NCBI RefSeq assembly: GCF_000021725.1
Contig: NC_012115.1
Coordinates: forward strand, 893,001-957,000
DNA from: Nautilia profundicola AmH
GTDB lineage: Bacteria > Campylobacterota > Campylobacteria > Campylobacterales > Nautiliaceae
DNA: 64,000 bases
Direction of reading: 5' to 3'
The stretch's first letter is position 1; every line of letters begins with the position of its first letter. Shown one piece after another: positions 44,565-54,607 of the stretch. Both the position numbers and the translations under genes were made by a program. Under the pieces are notes generated by a model. That model was not told the origin of the DNA. It saw only the letters and a program-made list of their open reading frames with translations, and did not search any database.

Positions 44565-46320
44565 ATATATTGATGTTATGGATACGACTTTCAGGGACGG
44601 CTTTCAGTCTGTATTTGGAGGCAGGGTTTTAATGAAAGATTTCCTGCCTGCTGTTGATGCCGCGGTCGAAGCCGGAATCAAACATTTCGAATTCGGAGGA
44701 GGAGCGAGGTTTCAGAGTCTGTTTTTCTATCTTCAGGAAAATGCGTTTGATATGATGGATGAGTTTGCAAAACGTGCTAAGGGAGCAAACCTTCAGATCC
44801 TTGCAAGAGGTATAAACACGGTGATGCTTGATACCGGAAGCCGTGAGATGATAGATCTTTTTGCAAAGCTTTTTGCAAAACACAACACTACTACGGTTAG
44901 AAATTTTGATGCTTTAAATGACGTAAACAATCTGATATACAGCGGTCAGGCAATTAAAAATGCAGGAATGAAACATGAAGTTGTCGTAACAATTATGGAC
45001 CTACCGCCAGGGTGCAGTGGTGCTCATACCGTAGAATTTTATGAAAAGATATTAAGAGATATTATTGAAAATGTAGAATTTGACTCTGTCGCTTTCAAAG
45101 ACGCTACGGGCACGGCGAATCCTAATAAAATATATGAAACCGTAAAAATGGCGAGAAAGCTTTTAGGTAGAGACGTTCATATAAGACTGCACACACATGA
45201 AACGGCGGGAATCAGCGTAGCAAGTTATCTTGCCGCACTAGAAGCGGGAGTTGACGGGATAGATTTGGCAGCGGCACCTGTTAGCGGAGGTACGAGTCAG
45301 CCCGATATCATAACCTTACTTCATGCCGTAAAAGGCAAACCGTACAACCTCGGTAATTTGGAAATCGATAAAATAGTTGAATATGAAGAAACACTTAAAG
45401 AATGTCTTAAAGATTATTTCCTCCCGCCTGAAGCCACACAGGTAAATCCTATAATTCCCCTCTCACCAATGCCGGGCGGTGCTCTTACCGCAAATACGCA
45501 AATGATGAGGGATAATAATATTCTTCATAAATTTAACGACGTTATTAAAGCTATGAGAGAAGTTGTTGAAAAGGGAGGATTCGGAACAAGTGTAACACCG
45601 GTGAGCCAATTTTACTGGCAACAGGCATTTAACAATGTAATGTTCGGACCTTGGAAAAAAATAGCACCGGGATACGGAAAAATGGTACTTGGGTATTTTG
45701 GAAAAACACCCGTTAAGCCTGATGAAGAGATTATAAAACTTGCAAGCGAACAGCTCAATTTAGAACCTACAAACGAAAACCCTCTTGATATTGCAGACAG
45801 AGATGAAAGAAAAACAATTAAATATTGGCAAAGTTTGCTTGAAAAAGAAGGCATCGAAACTACTGAAGAAAATATATTTACAGCAGCTTCTTGTCAGGAA
45901 AAAGGTATAGCGTTTTTAAAAGGCGAGAGTCCTCTGATGATTAGAAAAAAAGGAGAAGAAATGAGTAAATCTAACGGAGTTTATACTGTCATAGTCGACG
46001 GTGAAGTATTCAATGTAGAAGTGAAAGAAGGAAAAGTTGAAATTAAAGAAACAAAACCTGTAGAAAAAAAACCTACAACTATTGAGCCTACATCTGATGA
46101 TGTTGTAGAAGTAGAATCACCGGTTCCGGGAAATGTATGGAAAATACTTGTAAATCCGGGAGATAAGGTAAAAGCCGGAGATAAACTTATGATTATAGAA
46201 TCAATGAAAATGGAAATTGACATCCCTTCACCCGTAAACGGAATTATTGCGCATATTCCGGTAAAAGTTAACGATTCAATTAACGAATGTGATGTTTTAG
46301 TCACAATTGAGGAGGATTAA
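44554..46320 (+). CDS. oadA: Biotin-dependent oxaloacetate decarboxylase alpha / pyruvate carboxylase subunit B
   Basis: A 588-residue carboxyltransferase plus biotin carrier. The N-terminal TIM barrel opens VMDTTFRDGFQSVFGG, with DATGTANPNKIY and RLHTHETAG (metal-binding His pair); the carrier domain is at the C-terminus with ESMKMEID and the biotinylated Lys552. Between OadG and OadB it should work as the sodium-pumping decarboxylase, exchanging oxaloacetate and pyruvate. Pyruvate carboxylase subunit B has the same architecture and cannot be excluded by sequence alone. I chose the ATG at 44554 after AAAAGGA. Confidence 0.93.
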   Translation: MATKYIDVMDTTFRDGFQSVFGGRVLMKDFLPAVDAAVEAGIKHFEFGGGARFQSLFFYLQENAFDMMDEFAKRAKGANLQILARGINTVMLDTGSREMIDLFAKLFAKHNTTTVRNFDALNDVNNLIYSGQAIKNAGMKHEVVVTIMDLPPGCSGAHTVEFYEKILRDIIENVEFDSVAFKDATGTANPNKIYETVKMARKLLGRDVHIRLHTHETAGISVASYLAALEAGVDGIDLAAAPVSGGTSQPDIITLLHAVKGKPYNLGNLEIDKIVEYEETLKECLKDYFLPPEATQVNPIIPLSPMPGGALTANTQMMRDNNILHKFNDVIKAMREVVEKGGFGTSVTPVSQFYWQQAFNNVMFGPWKKIAPGYGKMVLGYFGKTPVKPDEEIIKLASEQLNLEPTNENPLDIADRDERKTIKYWQSLLEKEGIETTEENIFTAASCQEKGIAFLKGESPLMIRKKGEEMSKSNGVYTVIVDGEVFNVEVKEGKVEIKETKPVEKKPTTIEPTSDDVVEVESPVPGNVWKILVNPGDKVKAGDKLMIIESMKMEIDIPSPVNGIIAHIPVKVNDSINECDVLVTIEED

Positions 46321-47628
46321 ATGAGAATAAAAGCATTTATTTTAGCGCTTTTTTTATTGTTTTCTCCTTTAGTTTTATCTGCAAGCAATGCAGAATCTAA
46401 CACTACTAAAACAATACAAGTACACCATGAAAAAAGTATAAGCGAGCTTTTAGTGGGCTTTTACAAACAAACGGGAATTTATGCGTTTTTAAACCCGCAG
46501 GATAATGTAAAAAACGCTCTCGGAGAAAAAGTTAGTAAATTTCACCAAAGTTTCGGAAGAATTATTATGATTCTTATTTCTTTTTTACTCTTCTACCTCG
46601 CAATCAAAAAAGGGTTTGAACCGCTTTTACTCATACCCATAGCATTCGGAGGGCTTCTTGCAAACATACCTCTTGCAAACATTATAGGTGACGGAGGATT
46701 TATAGGAGAGCTGTATAAAGCCGGAATTGCAAACGAACTTTTTCCAATACTCATTTTTATGGGTGTGGGAGCAATGACGGATTTCGGACCACTTCTGGCC
46801 AATCCTAAAACTGCGCTTTTAGGAGCTGCCGCACAGTTTGGAATTTTCGGTACATTAGTCGGTGCCGTAGCTCTTACTCAAATGGGAATATTTGACTTTT
46901 CCCTTCAAGACAGTGCGGCTATTTCAATTATCGGAGGGGCGGATGGTCCTACTTCAATTTTTATAGCATCTAAACTTGCTCCGGATCTACTCGGAGCCAT
47001 TGCTGTAGCGGCTTACAGTTACATGGCTCTTGTACCTTTAATCCAACCGCCTATTATGAGAGCTTTAACAACCGAAGAAGAAAGAAAGATTAAAATGAAA
47101 GCCGCAAGAAAAGTCTCTAAACTTGAAAAAATGCTCTTTCCTCTTGTGGTATTAGTACTTACCATTTTAATTATTCCGGAATCAAGTCCGCTTATCGGTG
47201 CACTTACATTCGGAAACTTTATAAGAGAAAGCGGTGTGGTTGAAAGACTAAGCAAAACATTGCAAAACGAACTTATTAATATTACTACCATTTTCTTAGG
47301 ACTTGCAGTCGGTTCTAAACTCGCGGCTGAGAAATTTTTAGTACCGGAAACACTTGGCATATTAATATTAGGACTTGTCGCATTCGGAATAGGAACTGCT
47401 GCAGGAGTTCTGATGGGGAAAATTATGAATAAATTTTCAAATGAACCTATCAATCCTCTAATAGGTGCCGCAGGTGTTAGCGCAGTACCTATGGCTGCGA
47501 GAGTTGCGAACAGAGAAGCCACAAAAGAAGATCCTACAAATGTTCTATTAATGCATGCAATGGGTCCAAACGTTGCAGGGGTTATCGGAAGCGCAATAGC
47601 AGCAGGTGTACTTCTTTCAATTTTTTAG
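46321..47628 (+). CDS. oadB: Sodium-translocating decarboxylase beta subunit
   Basis: A 435-residue polytopic membrane protein: signal-like first helix, a periplasmic stretch, then about ten helices. Family motifs are [29 protein letters not shown], the re-entrant [23 protein letters not shown] with its functional aspartate, and [18 protein letters not shown]. It pumps Na+ as biotin-bound CO2 is released, making a sodium gradient that NhaD and the symporters use. The ATG directly follows the oadA stop. Confidence 0.95.
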   Translation: MRIKAFILALFLLFSPLVLSASNAESNTTKTIQVHHEKSISELLVGFYKQTGIYAFLNPQDNVKNALGEKVSKFHQSFGRIIMILISFLLFYLAIKKGFEPLLLIPIAFGGLLANIPLANIIGDGGFIGELYKAGIANELFPILIFMGVGAMTDFGPLLANPKTALLGAAAQFGIFGTLVGAVALTQMGIFDFSLQDSAAISIIGGADGPTSIFIASKLAPDLLGAIAVAAYSYMALVPLIQPPIMRALTTEEERKIKMKAARKVSKLEKMLFPLVVLVLTILIIPESSPLIGALTFGNFIRESGVVERLSKTLQNELINITTIFLGLAVGSKLAAEKFLVPETLGILILGLVAFGIGTAAGVLMGKIMNKFSNEPINPLIGAAGVSAVPMAARVANREATKEDPTNVLLMHAMGPNVAGVIGSAIAAGVLLSIF

Positions 47629-47631
47629 GGG

Positions 47632-48384
47632 TTAAAATTTATATAAAACCCCTATTCCCAAATACTGATTTCTCGTGAAACTCTCAGGTTCAACAATATA
47701 AGTCGTTGTACCGTTTAAAACAACACTGGCCGGATCGCTTCTATTAATATGCCAAAACTGATATCTGTACATTAAACTAATCATAATTCTACTGTTATAT
47801 TTAAAATAACTTGCAATCTGGAATTTAAGACCTTCCGTTGTACCCAAATCAAGTGTCGTACCACTTCCTATATGCGCGTCAAGTTTGGGATTTATGGCAA
47901 GCTGATACTGAAAATCAGTTGTTAAAAAAACTTTTCTGATTTTAAAAATATAAAAATACCCGAAACTAAAATAAGACCAGTAATATTGTTCGTCATAATC
48001 TCCTGGATAATCACTTTTTCCTCTGTTCCAATATCTGTAACCAAATGCCAAATAATAAGGATTTCTAAACGGATGAATTCCGCCTTCTAAATTTATTAAA
48101 TACACACCGTCTTTTGTAAGGCTAAGCGGAGTGCCTCCCCATGTGCTTCCGTCATAATGCGTTGAGCCGTATGCATACTCACCTTTTAAATAAAAAGGAA
48201 GTGAAGTTCTATCAGAATACTTGACTCCTATTCCGTTTAAAGAACCGAAGTTGCTGCTTTCTCCATCTAAATAAACACCGCTTGAACTATATTCTTTATA
48301 ATCGAAATTAATGGAATATAAATAGTATTCAATATTTGAAGCGTGTATAAAAACAAATGAAAGTAATACTAATAACTTCTTCAT
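47632..48384 (-). CDS. Outer-membrane beta-barrel protein
   Basis: A 250-residue secreted protein: short signal peptide (MKKLLVLLSFVFIHA), then alternating hydrophobic/aromatic strands with many Tyr and Gly, such as YLAFGYRYWNRG and YYWSYFSFGYFYIFKI, and a C-terminal strand ending LGIGVLYKF, the terminal aromatic needed for barrel assembly. Function unknown. Its start overlaps the end of the HD-domain gene, so both are one transcript. Confidence 0.82.
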   Translation of the reverse strand: MKKLLVLLSFVFIHASNIEYYLYSINFDYKEYSSSGVYLDGESSNFGSLNGIGVKYSDRTSLPFYLKGEYAYGSTHYDGSTWGGTPLSLTKDGVYLINLEGGIHPFRNPYYLAFGYRYWNRGKSDYPGDYDEQYYWSYFSFGYFYIFKIRKVFLTTDFQYQLAINPKLDAHIGSGTTLDLGTTEGLKFQIASYFKYNSRIMISLMYRYQFWHINRSDPASVVLNGTTTYIVEPESFTRNQYLGIGVLYKF

Positions 48385-49526
48385 TCGAAAAAGCCTTTTT
48401 GAAAATATTTTGACAAATCTATATTGTAAATTTTTTTGTTTTTATACTTTTCGGTAAGCATTTTGACAGCATTGATTAATTCAATTGATTTAATACCGTG
48501 GCTGATACTCATATACGCTTCGGTAAATGCTGCAAAATGATCCGCAGCTTTTATCAAACTTCCGTCAATTCCTTTCATTCCTAATAAGTCTTCAGCAACA
48601 TCCACTTTTTTTACCTGATTGTCAATAATCAATTTATTTGCGAATTCGTCCGTAATCAATATTTTAAGTTCATCTCTTATATTTTTAGGCACGAGAGGCA
48701 ATATTTTTTCATCTATTAAAAAATTTTCATACGTTTTAAGTATTTCGTCAAGTCCTTGCACATTATGCTTAACCGGTGCTATTATATCTCTCGTTAGAGC
48801 TTCAGGCAGATCATGAAAAAGTCCTGTGAAAAAATTGTAGTAAATTTTGTGATTATTACCTCCGTATTCTTTAGTAAATAAAAAAGCAACAATCGCTACA
48901 AAAAGCATATGACCAAGAACAGACGTTTCAGGTACCCTTGGAGTGTTTGCCCATCTTTTTTGAAATCTCAAATTACCGCATAAAGAGATAAAATCATAAC
49001 TTTTTTTCTTAAGTGAAAGAACTTTAACCCCTTCTAAGTCATAATAATCTTCAAGCTCGTTTTCAATATTTTCTTTAATTTCCCTCATTCCGTAAATATC
49101 CGGTGCGAAATTATATATCATGTCAAATTCCCATTTACTTGCAAGATAACTTGAAGCTGAAAGAACACGCTTTTCTTTAGAATTGTCAGAGTTAAATATC
49201 TTAACGTAATATTCTAACTCCTCATCAATCAAACCTTTAAGATTGTTTAATACAAATTCATCTAATTCTTTACCTTTTTTCTTTCTCAAAAAATGATAAA
49301 CCGGCGATTTTAAATCAGTTAAAACCGCTCTGTATAATATACCGGCAATTCCCAAATGTATCAGTTTATAAAAATCTATATCATCTTCAAAATGAGCTAA
49401 AACATACGCAATAATCATTCTATGAGCTTGTTTGTCAAGTTCAATAAATTTTACCGGGCGAGGTAAGTCGTTCCATCTTTCAATTGATGCGGTAGAAAAA
49501 AGCAGCTTTATCAATTCTTTATTCAT
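48381..49526 (-). CDS. HD-domain phosphohydrolase (YfbR-like)
   Basis: A 381-residue protein with two HD-like halves. The second has the clear YfbR/HD pattern: GHMLFVAIVAFL, then FFTGLFHDLPEALTRDIIAPVKH with the HD pair near the middle of the chain, and a later DVAEDLLGMKG/ADHFAAFTEAYMS helix. This group hydrolyses nucleotide phosphates in known members. Homologues are common in Campylobacterota; the substrate here is not known. AAAGGATAAAC before the ATG is the ribosome-binding site. Confidence 0.82.
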   Translation of the reverse strand: MNKELIKLLFSTASIERWNDLPRPVKFIELDKQAHRMIIAYVLAHFEDDIDFYKLIHLGIAGILYRAVLTDLKSPVYHFLRKKKGKELDEFVLNNLKGLIDEELEYYVKIFNSDNSKEKRVLSASSYLASKWEFDMIYNFAPDIYGMREIKENIENELEDYYDLEGVKVLSLKKKSYDFISLCGNLRFQKRWANTPRVPETSVLGHMLFVAIVAFLFTKEYGGNNHKIYYNFFTGLFHDLPEALTRDIIAPVKHNVQGLDEILKTYENFLIDEKILPLVPKNIRDELKILITDEFANKLIIDNQVKKVDVAEDLLGMKGIDGSLIKAADHFAAFTEAYMSISHGIKSIELINAVKMLTEKYKNKKIYNIDLSKYFQKGFFE

Positions 49527-49577
49527 AGTTTATCCTTTAATGACACTCCTTTAACTTAACTCTACATTAATTGACGA

Positions 49578-49853
49578 TTATGCTTTAATATCAAGAAGTG
49601 TCTTTGTCATTTCGTCTTGTGTTTTTATTGCCGGAACTTGAGCTTTAAATCCTTTTTCAATAACAATTTGATCAGTTAATTCTTTCGTTAAGTTCGTTCC
49701 TGCATCAGAAATATTTGCACTTATCTCCAATTTGTCCACAATATGTGCGTCTGTCGCTTTAAAATCTTTAGTGTTGACATTAGCGACATTATTGGCGTTT
49801 ATATCCATTAGAATTTGATGTGCTTGCATAGACTTTGCATTTATTCCAATCAT
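49578..49853 (-). CDS. FlgC-like flagellar rod/hook family protein, short
   Basis: A 91-residue protein with the N-terminal motif of flagellar axial proteins, [31 protein letters not shown], and a C-terminal helix with [20 protein letters not shown] that matches the C-terminal part of FlgC-type proteins, but with nearly no middle domain. It is too short to be the regular FlgC (about 140-160). The ATG at 49853 follows GGAG; an ATG 12 bases upstream is too close to it. Function uncertain. Confidence 0.75.
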   Translation of the reverse strand: MIGINAKSMQAHQILMDINANNVANVNTKDFKATDAHIVDKLEISANISDAGTNLTKELTDQIVIEKGFKAQVPAIKTQDEMTKTLLDIKA

Positions 49854-49929
49854 AATACTCTCCATTTTTTTATTGATTCTAAAAACAGATAACGTTTATA
49901 GTATAATTCTACCAAAAAAAGGAATTCAT

Positions 49930-51306
49930 ATGAAATTATGGGGAGGCAGATTCTCTAAAGGTGCCGCAAAACTGCTTGATGAATTTAATGCATCCATTAT
50001 GTTTGACAAAGAACTCTATATTGAAGATATAGAAGGTTCAATAGCCCATTCTCAAATGCTGGCTGAACAGGGAATTATAACCCAGGATGAAGCGGATAAA
50101 ATCAAAGAAGGCCTGCTAAAGATTAAAAAAGAAATTGAAAACGATGAATTTATATGGGATATAAGCGATGAAGATTTACATATGGCAATTGAAAAAAGAC
50201 TTATCGAGCTAATCGGTGATACAGGAAAAAAACTGCACACCGCAAGAAGCAGAAACGATCAGGTTGCGGTGGATTTCAGAAGATGGAGTTTAAAAAGAAA
50301 CCTTGAAATAGCTCAAAAGATAAAAGAACTTATCGAAACATTCGTAAACATCGCAAAAGAGCACAAAAACACCCTGCTTCCTGGAATGACACACCTTCAG
50401 CATGCACAGCCGATAAGTTTTGCATATCATATGCTTGCATATGCGAATATGTTTAAAAGGGATTATGAAAGATTTATTGAAAGCTACAAAAGAAACAACA
50501 AAAACCCTTTAGGATGTGCGGCTCTTGCAGGAACTCCCCACCCTATCGACAGAAACAAAACGACTAAAGCCTTGGGATTTGACGAACCGACAGTAAACTG
50601 CCTCGATACGGTAAGCGACAGGGATTTTGCACTTGAACTGTTATTTAACATCTCAATGCTTATGATGCACGCAAGCAGAATTTCTGAAGAGCTTATTATC
50701 TGGTCTACAAGCGAGTTCGGATTTATTACTCTTAGTGACGAATACTCAACAGGAAGCTCAATTATGCCTCAAAAGAAAAACCCTGACGTTCCGGAACTTA
50801 TAAGAGGTAAAACAGGAAGGGTTTACGGTAACCTTGTGGCACTTCTTACGGTTATGAAAGGACTCCCTCTTGCATACAACAAAGATACCCAGGAAGATAA
50901 AGAAGGTGTATTTGACAGCGTTAAAACCGCTCTTATTTCCGTAACAATCCTAAATGAAGCACTAAAAACAATGACGGTAAACAAAGACAAAATGTATGCC
51001 GCTTGTAAAAAAGGACATCTTACTGCAACAGACCTTGCGGATTATCTCGTAAATAAAGGTATTCCGTTTAGAGAAGCACATCATATAACAGGAAGAGCGG
51101 TAGCTTTAGCTGAAGAAAAAGGCGTGGATTTAAGCGATTTAAGCATTGATGAGCTTAAAAGCATTGATGAGAGAATCGGGGACGATGTGGATTTAAGCCT
51201 CGAAAACTCTATGAATTCAAGAAAAAGCCTTGGAGCTACGGCACCTGAGAGGGTTGAAGAACAGATAAGATATTTTGAAAACTTTTTAAAGGAGAATAAT
51301 GATTAA
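49930..51306 (+). CDS. argH: Argininosuccinate lyase
   Basis: ArgH splits argininosuccinate to arginine and fumarate. The 458 residues start [21 protein letters not shown], as is typical, and hold [30 protein letters not shown] and the catalytic loop [23 protein letters not shown]. The ATG at 49930 follows AAAAAAAGGA; an in-frame ATG at 49873 is farther than the family start. The osmC-like gene overlaps its 3' end by eight bases. Confidence 0.98.
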   Translation: MKLWGGRFSKGAAKLLDEFNASIMFDKELYIEDIEGSIAHSQMLAEQGIITQDEADKIKEGLLKIKKEIENDEFIWDISDEDLHMAIEKRLIELIGDTGKKLHTARSRNDQVAVDFRRWSLKRNLEIAQKIKELIETFVNIAKEHKNTLLPGMTHLQHAQPISFAYHMLAYANMFKRDYERFIESYKRNNKNPLGCAALAGTPHPIDRNKTTKALGFDEPTVNCLDTVSDRDFALELLFNISMLMMHASRISEELIIWSTSEFGFITLSDEYSTGSSIMPQKKNPDVPELIRGKTGRVYGNLVALLTVMKGLPLAYNKDTQEDKEGVFDSVKTALISVTILNEALKTMTVNKDKMYAACKKGHLTATDLADYLVNKGIPFREAHHITGRAVALAEEKGVDLSDLSIDELKSIDERIGDDVDLSLENSMNSRKSLGATAPERVEEQIRYFENFLKENND

Positions 51307-51772
51307 AATAAGACACCTAAACGATCATTTATATGAAGCCTCCAACGGCAAAGATATTATTATCGTAGATCCGAAAAAATATACACCGATTGATTTTTTT
51401 ATTACAGGTCTTGGAAACTGTTCGGCATATGACGTTGTGGAAATGGCTAAAAACAAAGGCTATGAACTCTCAAACTTCGAACTTGACATCGAATATAAAA
51501 GAAAAGACACGTTCCCGAGAATCTTTACCGAATTTCATTTTATATACAAATTCAACTCAAACGCCGATGCTATGACGGCAAGAAGATGGGTTTTGAGCTC
51601 ACTTGAAACATACTGTTCGACTATTAATACTATCAGAAACACAAGTAAAATATATTATTCTATTTATAACAACGGTGAAACAATAGCTTTTAAAGAAAGC
51701 ATCATTTCAGGTGAAGTAACACACACCCATGAATTTGACGATGACGATGACGGCTTCGGCTGTGTAGCTTGA
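51299..51772 (+). CDS. OsmC-family protein
   Basis: A 157-residue OsmC/Ohr-fold protein: [36 protein letters not shown] has the first redox cysteine, and [22 protein letters not shown] the second. The family reduces organic hydroperoxides, though many members are of unknown use. The C-terminus has an acidic run ([12 protein letters not shown]). Translation is coupled to argH. Confidence 0.85.
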   Translation: MIKIRHLNDHLYEASNGKDIIIVDPKKYTPIDFFITGLGNCSAYDVVEMAKNKGYELSNFELDIEYKRKDTFPRIFTEFHFIYKFNSNADAMTARRWVLSSLETYCSTINTIRNTSKIYYSIYNNGETIAFKESIISGEVTHTHEFDDDDDGFGCVA

Positions 51773-51784
51773 GGCTAAAATCAG

Positions 51785-51807
51785 CTCCGGGGTCCGGAGA
51801 CACTTTT
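51785..51807 (+). terminator. Probable terminator after osmC-like gene
   Basis: CTCCGG-GGT-CCGGAG forms a tight GC-rich stem, then ACACTTTT. It is 12 bases after the stop. The tract of T is short, so termination strength is unsure. Confidence 0.5.
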
Positions 51808-51835
51808 GATATAATAACTCAAAAAAAGGATAACA

Positions 51836-52240
51836 ATGAAAAAAATATTATTTATGGTACTACTTTTAACTGTTTCTGTATTTGCTGCAAAACACGGCAC
51901 AACCAACGATCCCGATTTACAATTGGCTCTTGAGGGGAAATATGATAAAGCCATTAAAGGTTTCGAAAAAAGATGCGAAAAAAACGAAGCCTACGCCTGC
52001 GGTATGGTTGCATATTTTTACAATAAAGGTTTCGGTGTAGAAAAAGACAATAAAAAAGCATTAAAATATTACGAAAAAGGCTGTAATTTAAACGATTCTG
52101 ACAGTTGCACAATTTTAGGATATTATTATTATAAAGGTATTTTAGTAAAACAAGATGTTAAAAAAGCTTTAACACTTCTTAAAAAAGCTTGTAAACTTGG
52201 TAATAAAGACGCTTGTAACTATATAGAAAAACTTCACTAA
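51836..52240 (+). CDS. Secreted Sel1-repeat (Hcp-like) protein
   Basis: A 134-residue protein with a signal peptide (ends VFAAKH) and about two and a half Sel1/SLR repeats, each with cysteines seven residues apart (CEKNEAYAC; CNLNDSDSC; CKLGNKDAC), the disulphide-linked form known from Helicobacter cysteine-rich proteins. Probably periplasmic and involved in protein-protein contact. Its stop overlaps the start of the phosphoesterase gene by one base. Confidence 0.88.
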   Translation: MKKILFMVLLLTVSVFAAKHGTTNDPDLQLALEGKYDKAIKGFEKRCEKNEAYACGMVAYFYNKGFGVEKDNKKALKYYEKGCNLNDSDSCTILGYYYYKGILVKQDVKKALTLLKKACKLGNKDACNYIEKLH

Positions 52241-52929
52241 TGACATACGTAATTTACGGAGATATTCATGGATGTCTTGAGGAATGGGAAGATCTCAGAT
52301 CTCTCATTCCCAAAAATTCCTTTGAAATTTGCGTAGGTGATATCTTAGACAAAGGTCCGTATGCTGTAGAAGCCCTGCGATATGCTCAAAAAAACCGTAT
52401 ATTTTCTATCATGGGAAACCATGAATATAAACACTTAAGAAAACATTGGGGCAGAAATGTTATACTTGACGATGATCAGCAAAGAATATACCCACAATTA
52501 AAAAAAGAAGACTTTGAATACATAGAATCAATGCCGTTTTTTTTGAAAATGAATCATCTAACGGTTATTCATGCGGGAATAAGTAATAAATTATATCTTA
52601 ACAATCCTAAATTAAACTTAATGACTCTGCTTTTATTTATGCGGGATGTTGATGAAGAAGGAAAATTTTTGCCTTTAAATCATAATAATCCTAATGCCTC
52701 TTTTTGGGCCGATGTATACAACGGTCATGAAGGATTTATTGTTTACGGTCATTCTCCTTTTCAAGAACCATATATTAAAAGAAATTCGATAGGAATAGAT
52801 ACAGGATGCGTATATGGAAACAAACTATCTGCAGTTGTTATTCCAAATACACTCAAACCTTGGGAAAATGAAATAATACAGGTAAACGCTCGGCAAAAAT
52901 ATGCCGAGCCGCATGTACCTTTGCGTTAA
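52240..52929 (+). CDS. Calcineurin-like metallophosphoesterase
   Basis: A 229-residue cytosolic phosphoesterase with the complete motif set: GDIHGCLEEW, GDILDKGPYAVE, GNHEYKH, then HAGIS and GHSPFQEP plus IDTGCVYG. This order is that of the PrpE/ApaH group (dinucleotide tetraphosphatase or Ser/Thr phosphatase). The exact substrate cannot be told. Its end overlaps the convergent yfdX gene by four bases. Confidence 0.88.
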   Translation: MTYVIYGDIHGCLEEWEDLRSLIPKNSFEICVGDILDKGPYAVEALRYAQKNRIFSIMGNHEYKHLRKHWGRNVILDDDQQRIYPQLKKEDFEYIESMPFFLKMNHLTVIHAGISNKLYLNNPKLNLMTLLLFMRDVDEEGKFLPLNHNNPNASFWADVYNGHEGFIVYGHSPFQEPYIKRNSIGIDTGCVYGNKLSAVVIPNTLKPWENEIIQVNARQKYAEPHVPLR

Positions 52930-53807
52930 TTTTCTTTTTTATCTTTTTCTTTTTCCGCTTGTGGCATTTGTGTAGGTGCTTTTGCTTTATTGAATCCGCT
53001 CATAAATGAGCTAAGTTTAGTTTTAAGGTTTTCAAATATACCTTTAGTACCCTCATCACCTTTAAGTTTGTTTTCGATTTTTTCAATTTCTTCAAACAGA
53101 TCCTTGTAATCTGTTTCAATTTTACCGTATCCTAAAGCCTGTGCAAGCAGTAACTGTTCTTTTGCATATTCAAGAAGTTTTGAAAGTTCTTCTTTATTGG
53201 CTTTATCATCGTCTTTTGTCATTTCACTTGCTTTTATTATAGTTTTTTCAGCCCTTAAGATTGGTAATGGAATCACTACTTTTTCAATTATTAAAGTTTC
53301 AAGCGCTTCAACGATCAGTGCTTTTGCCTCTTTGAATTTACCTTCTTCCACTAAAGGAATAATTGCTTTTATTACAACTGGATATGTCCCTATCGGTAAA
53401 GCGGTAATGTAAATATCAAGCTCGCTTGCAAGGTTTAACATAATATCTCTTGCAAGAGCAACTTCACCTTTTTTAATCAATGCAACAACTTCGGTTTTTG
53501 CAAGTTCAACATCTTCTACAGTTCCAGGGAAATCAACTACTTCTTCTCTTACGCCAATTGGCACAGCTTGCAGCGTAGGATCTTTTGCTACTAATACTTC
53601 AAGCTTACCAAGTACTTTTTCAATCTGTTTTAAAACCTCTTCTTTATTTTCTTTATCTAAAAGTTCAACAACTTTTACAACAGCGTTTATTGCATCAGTA
53701 GCTTCTTGTGTTATTTGTTTTACTCTTTCATCTACATAATTTTCTTTTGCTTCCTCTACATTTTTTGTAACTTCTTTGTTTTCTGTTACTTTTTTTTCTT
53801 CTGCCAT
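52926..53807 (-). CDS. YfdX-family protein
   Basis: A 293-residue helical protein with the YfdX pattern (EATDAINAVVKVVELLDKENKEEVLKQIEKVLGKLEVL; QAVPIGVREEVVDF; ALPIGTYPVVIKAI; VVIPLPILRAEKTI). Charged Lys/Glu-rich ends flank it. Classical YfdX is periplasmic with a signal peptide; none is visible here, so it is probably cytosolic. YfdX in enterics is linked to acid and antibiotic stress; the role here is unknown. It has a near-consensus promoter with an operator-like palindrome and AAGGAGG before the ATG, so it may be highly expressed when derepressed. Confidence 0.82.
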   Translation of the reverse strand: MAEEKKVTENKEVTKNVEEAKENYVDERVKQITQEATDAINAVVKVVELLDKENKEEVLKQIEKVLGKLEVLVAKDPTLQAVPIGVREEVVDFPGTVEDVELAKTEVVALIKKGEVALARDIMLNLASELDIYITALPIGTYPVVIKAIIPLVEEGKFKEAKALIVEALETLIIEKVVIPLPILRAEKTIIKASEMTKDDDKANKEELSKLLEYAKEQLLLAQALGYGKIETDYKDLFEEIEKIENKLKGDEGTKGIFENLKTKLSSFMSGFNKAKAPTQMPQAEKEKDKKEN

Positions 53808-53832
53808 TTTTTCCTCCTTAAAAGTTTTGATA

Positions 53833-53862
53833 ATTATACAACATTGACATACTATTTGTCAA
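53833..53862 (-). promoter_or_regulatory. yfdX promoter with operator-like palindrome
   Basis: On the minus strand TTGACA (53862-53857) and TATAAT (53838-53833) are 18 bp apart, an almost perfect sigma-70 promoter, rare in this genome type. The -35 box is one arm of the inverted repeat TTGACATACTATTTGTCAA at 53844-53862, which suggests a repressor site. Confidence 0.65.
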
Positions 53863-53975
53863 GTTATTTTAGTGTTTACATTTATTAATTCTAAATTATA
53901 TGATTTAACTTTTATGCATAAACTGCCCGTTATAAGGAGAAAAAAGAAATTTAAAAATTATTTATATTTAAATGT

Positions 53976-54566
53976 TTATAAAGAAAGAAAAGCTTTGTAA
54001 GCAGTATAAAAAAGACTAAGAGCAAAAAACAAAAAGAGTGCTGAAGATATTTTATTTACAGCATTCATAATTTTTTCTTCAATATTAAGTTTAGAACTAA
54101 AATAAGCAGCAATTATAAATGCAAATGTTATTCCTATATAAAGACTTATTAAGCTCAACATAACATTTTTACTCATAAACGGTGTAATAACAACAGCAAA
54201 GAAAATCATAGCCTTAGGATTTGAAAGATTTAAAAAAAGAGCCTCTTTATAAATATCAAATTTACGCAGGTTATCACAGCTTTTTTCAATATGTACTTTT
54301 TCGTTAAACACTGCTTTTGCGATCCTCAAAAGATAAATACCACCGGCAATACCGACAATCATCTGAAAATATGGATTATGCCCTATACTCCCGAGTCCTA
54401 TTCCCACAAGAGTCAAATATACGATATTTCCCGTAAGAATTCCAGCAACAGCCAAAAACGCGGAAGTTTTACCTTTGCAAAGCCCCTGCCTTATAATATA
54501 AAATATATCAGGACCCGGCGTCAATGCGGCAAAAAACCCCATACTCGCCAAAATAATATATTCCAT
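53976..54566 (-). CDS. LysE-family amino acid exporter
   Basis: A 196-residue membrane protein of the LysE/RhtB family with six helices. The N-terminal FFAALTPGPDIFYIIRQGLCKGKTSAFLAVAGILTGN (about 12-48) is diagnostic, and LFLNLSNPKAMIFFAVVITPF follows in the middle. Such proteins export amino acids such as lysine, threonine or homoserine; the substrate here is unknown. It is divergent from the aminotransferase gene with about 40 bases between. Confidence 0.9.
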   Translation of the reverse strand: MEYIILASMGFFAALTPGPDIFYIIRQGLCKGKTSAFLAVAGILTGNIVYLTLVGIGLGSIGHNPYFQMIVGIAGGIYLLRIAKAVFNEKVHIEKSCDNLRKFDIYKEALFLNLSNPKAMIFFAVVITPFMSKNVMLSLISLYIGITFAFIIAAYFSSKLNIEEKIMNAVNKISSALFLFFALSLFYTAYKAFLSL

Positions 54567-54607
54567 TTACACCCTTTTTGATAAAATTATACAAAAAAGG
54601 CATATTA

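Noticed and set aside
44554-46320. 2-isopropylmalate synthase or homocitrate synthase
   Set aside because: The opening DTTFRDG is shared with those enzymes, but the C-terminal biotin carrier (ESMKMEID) and the neighbours oadG and oadB point to the decarboxylase/carboxylase.
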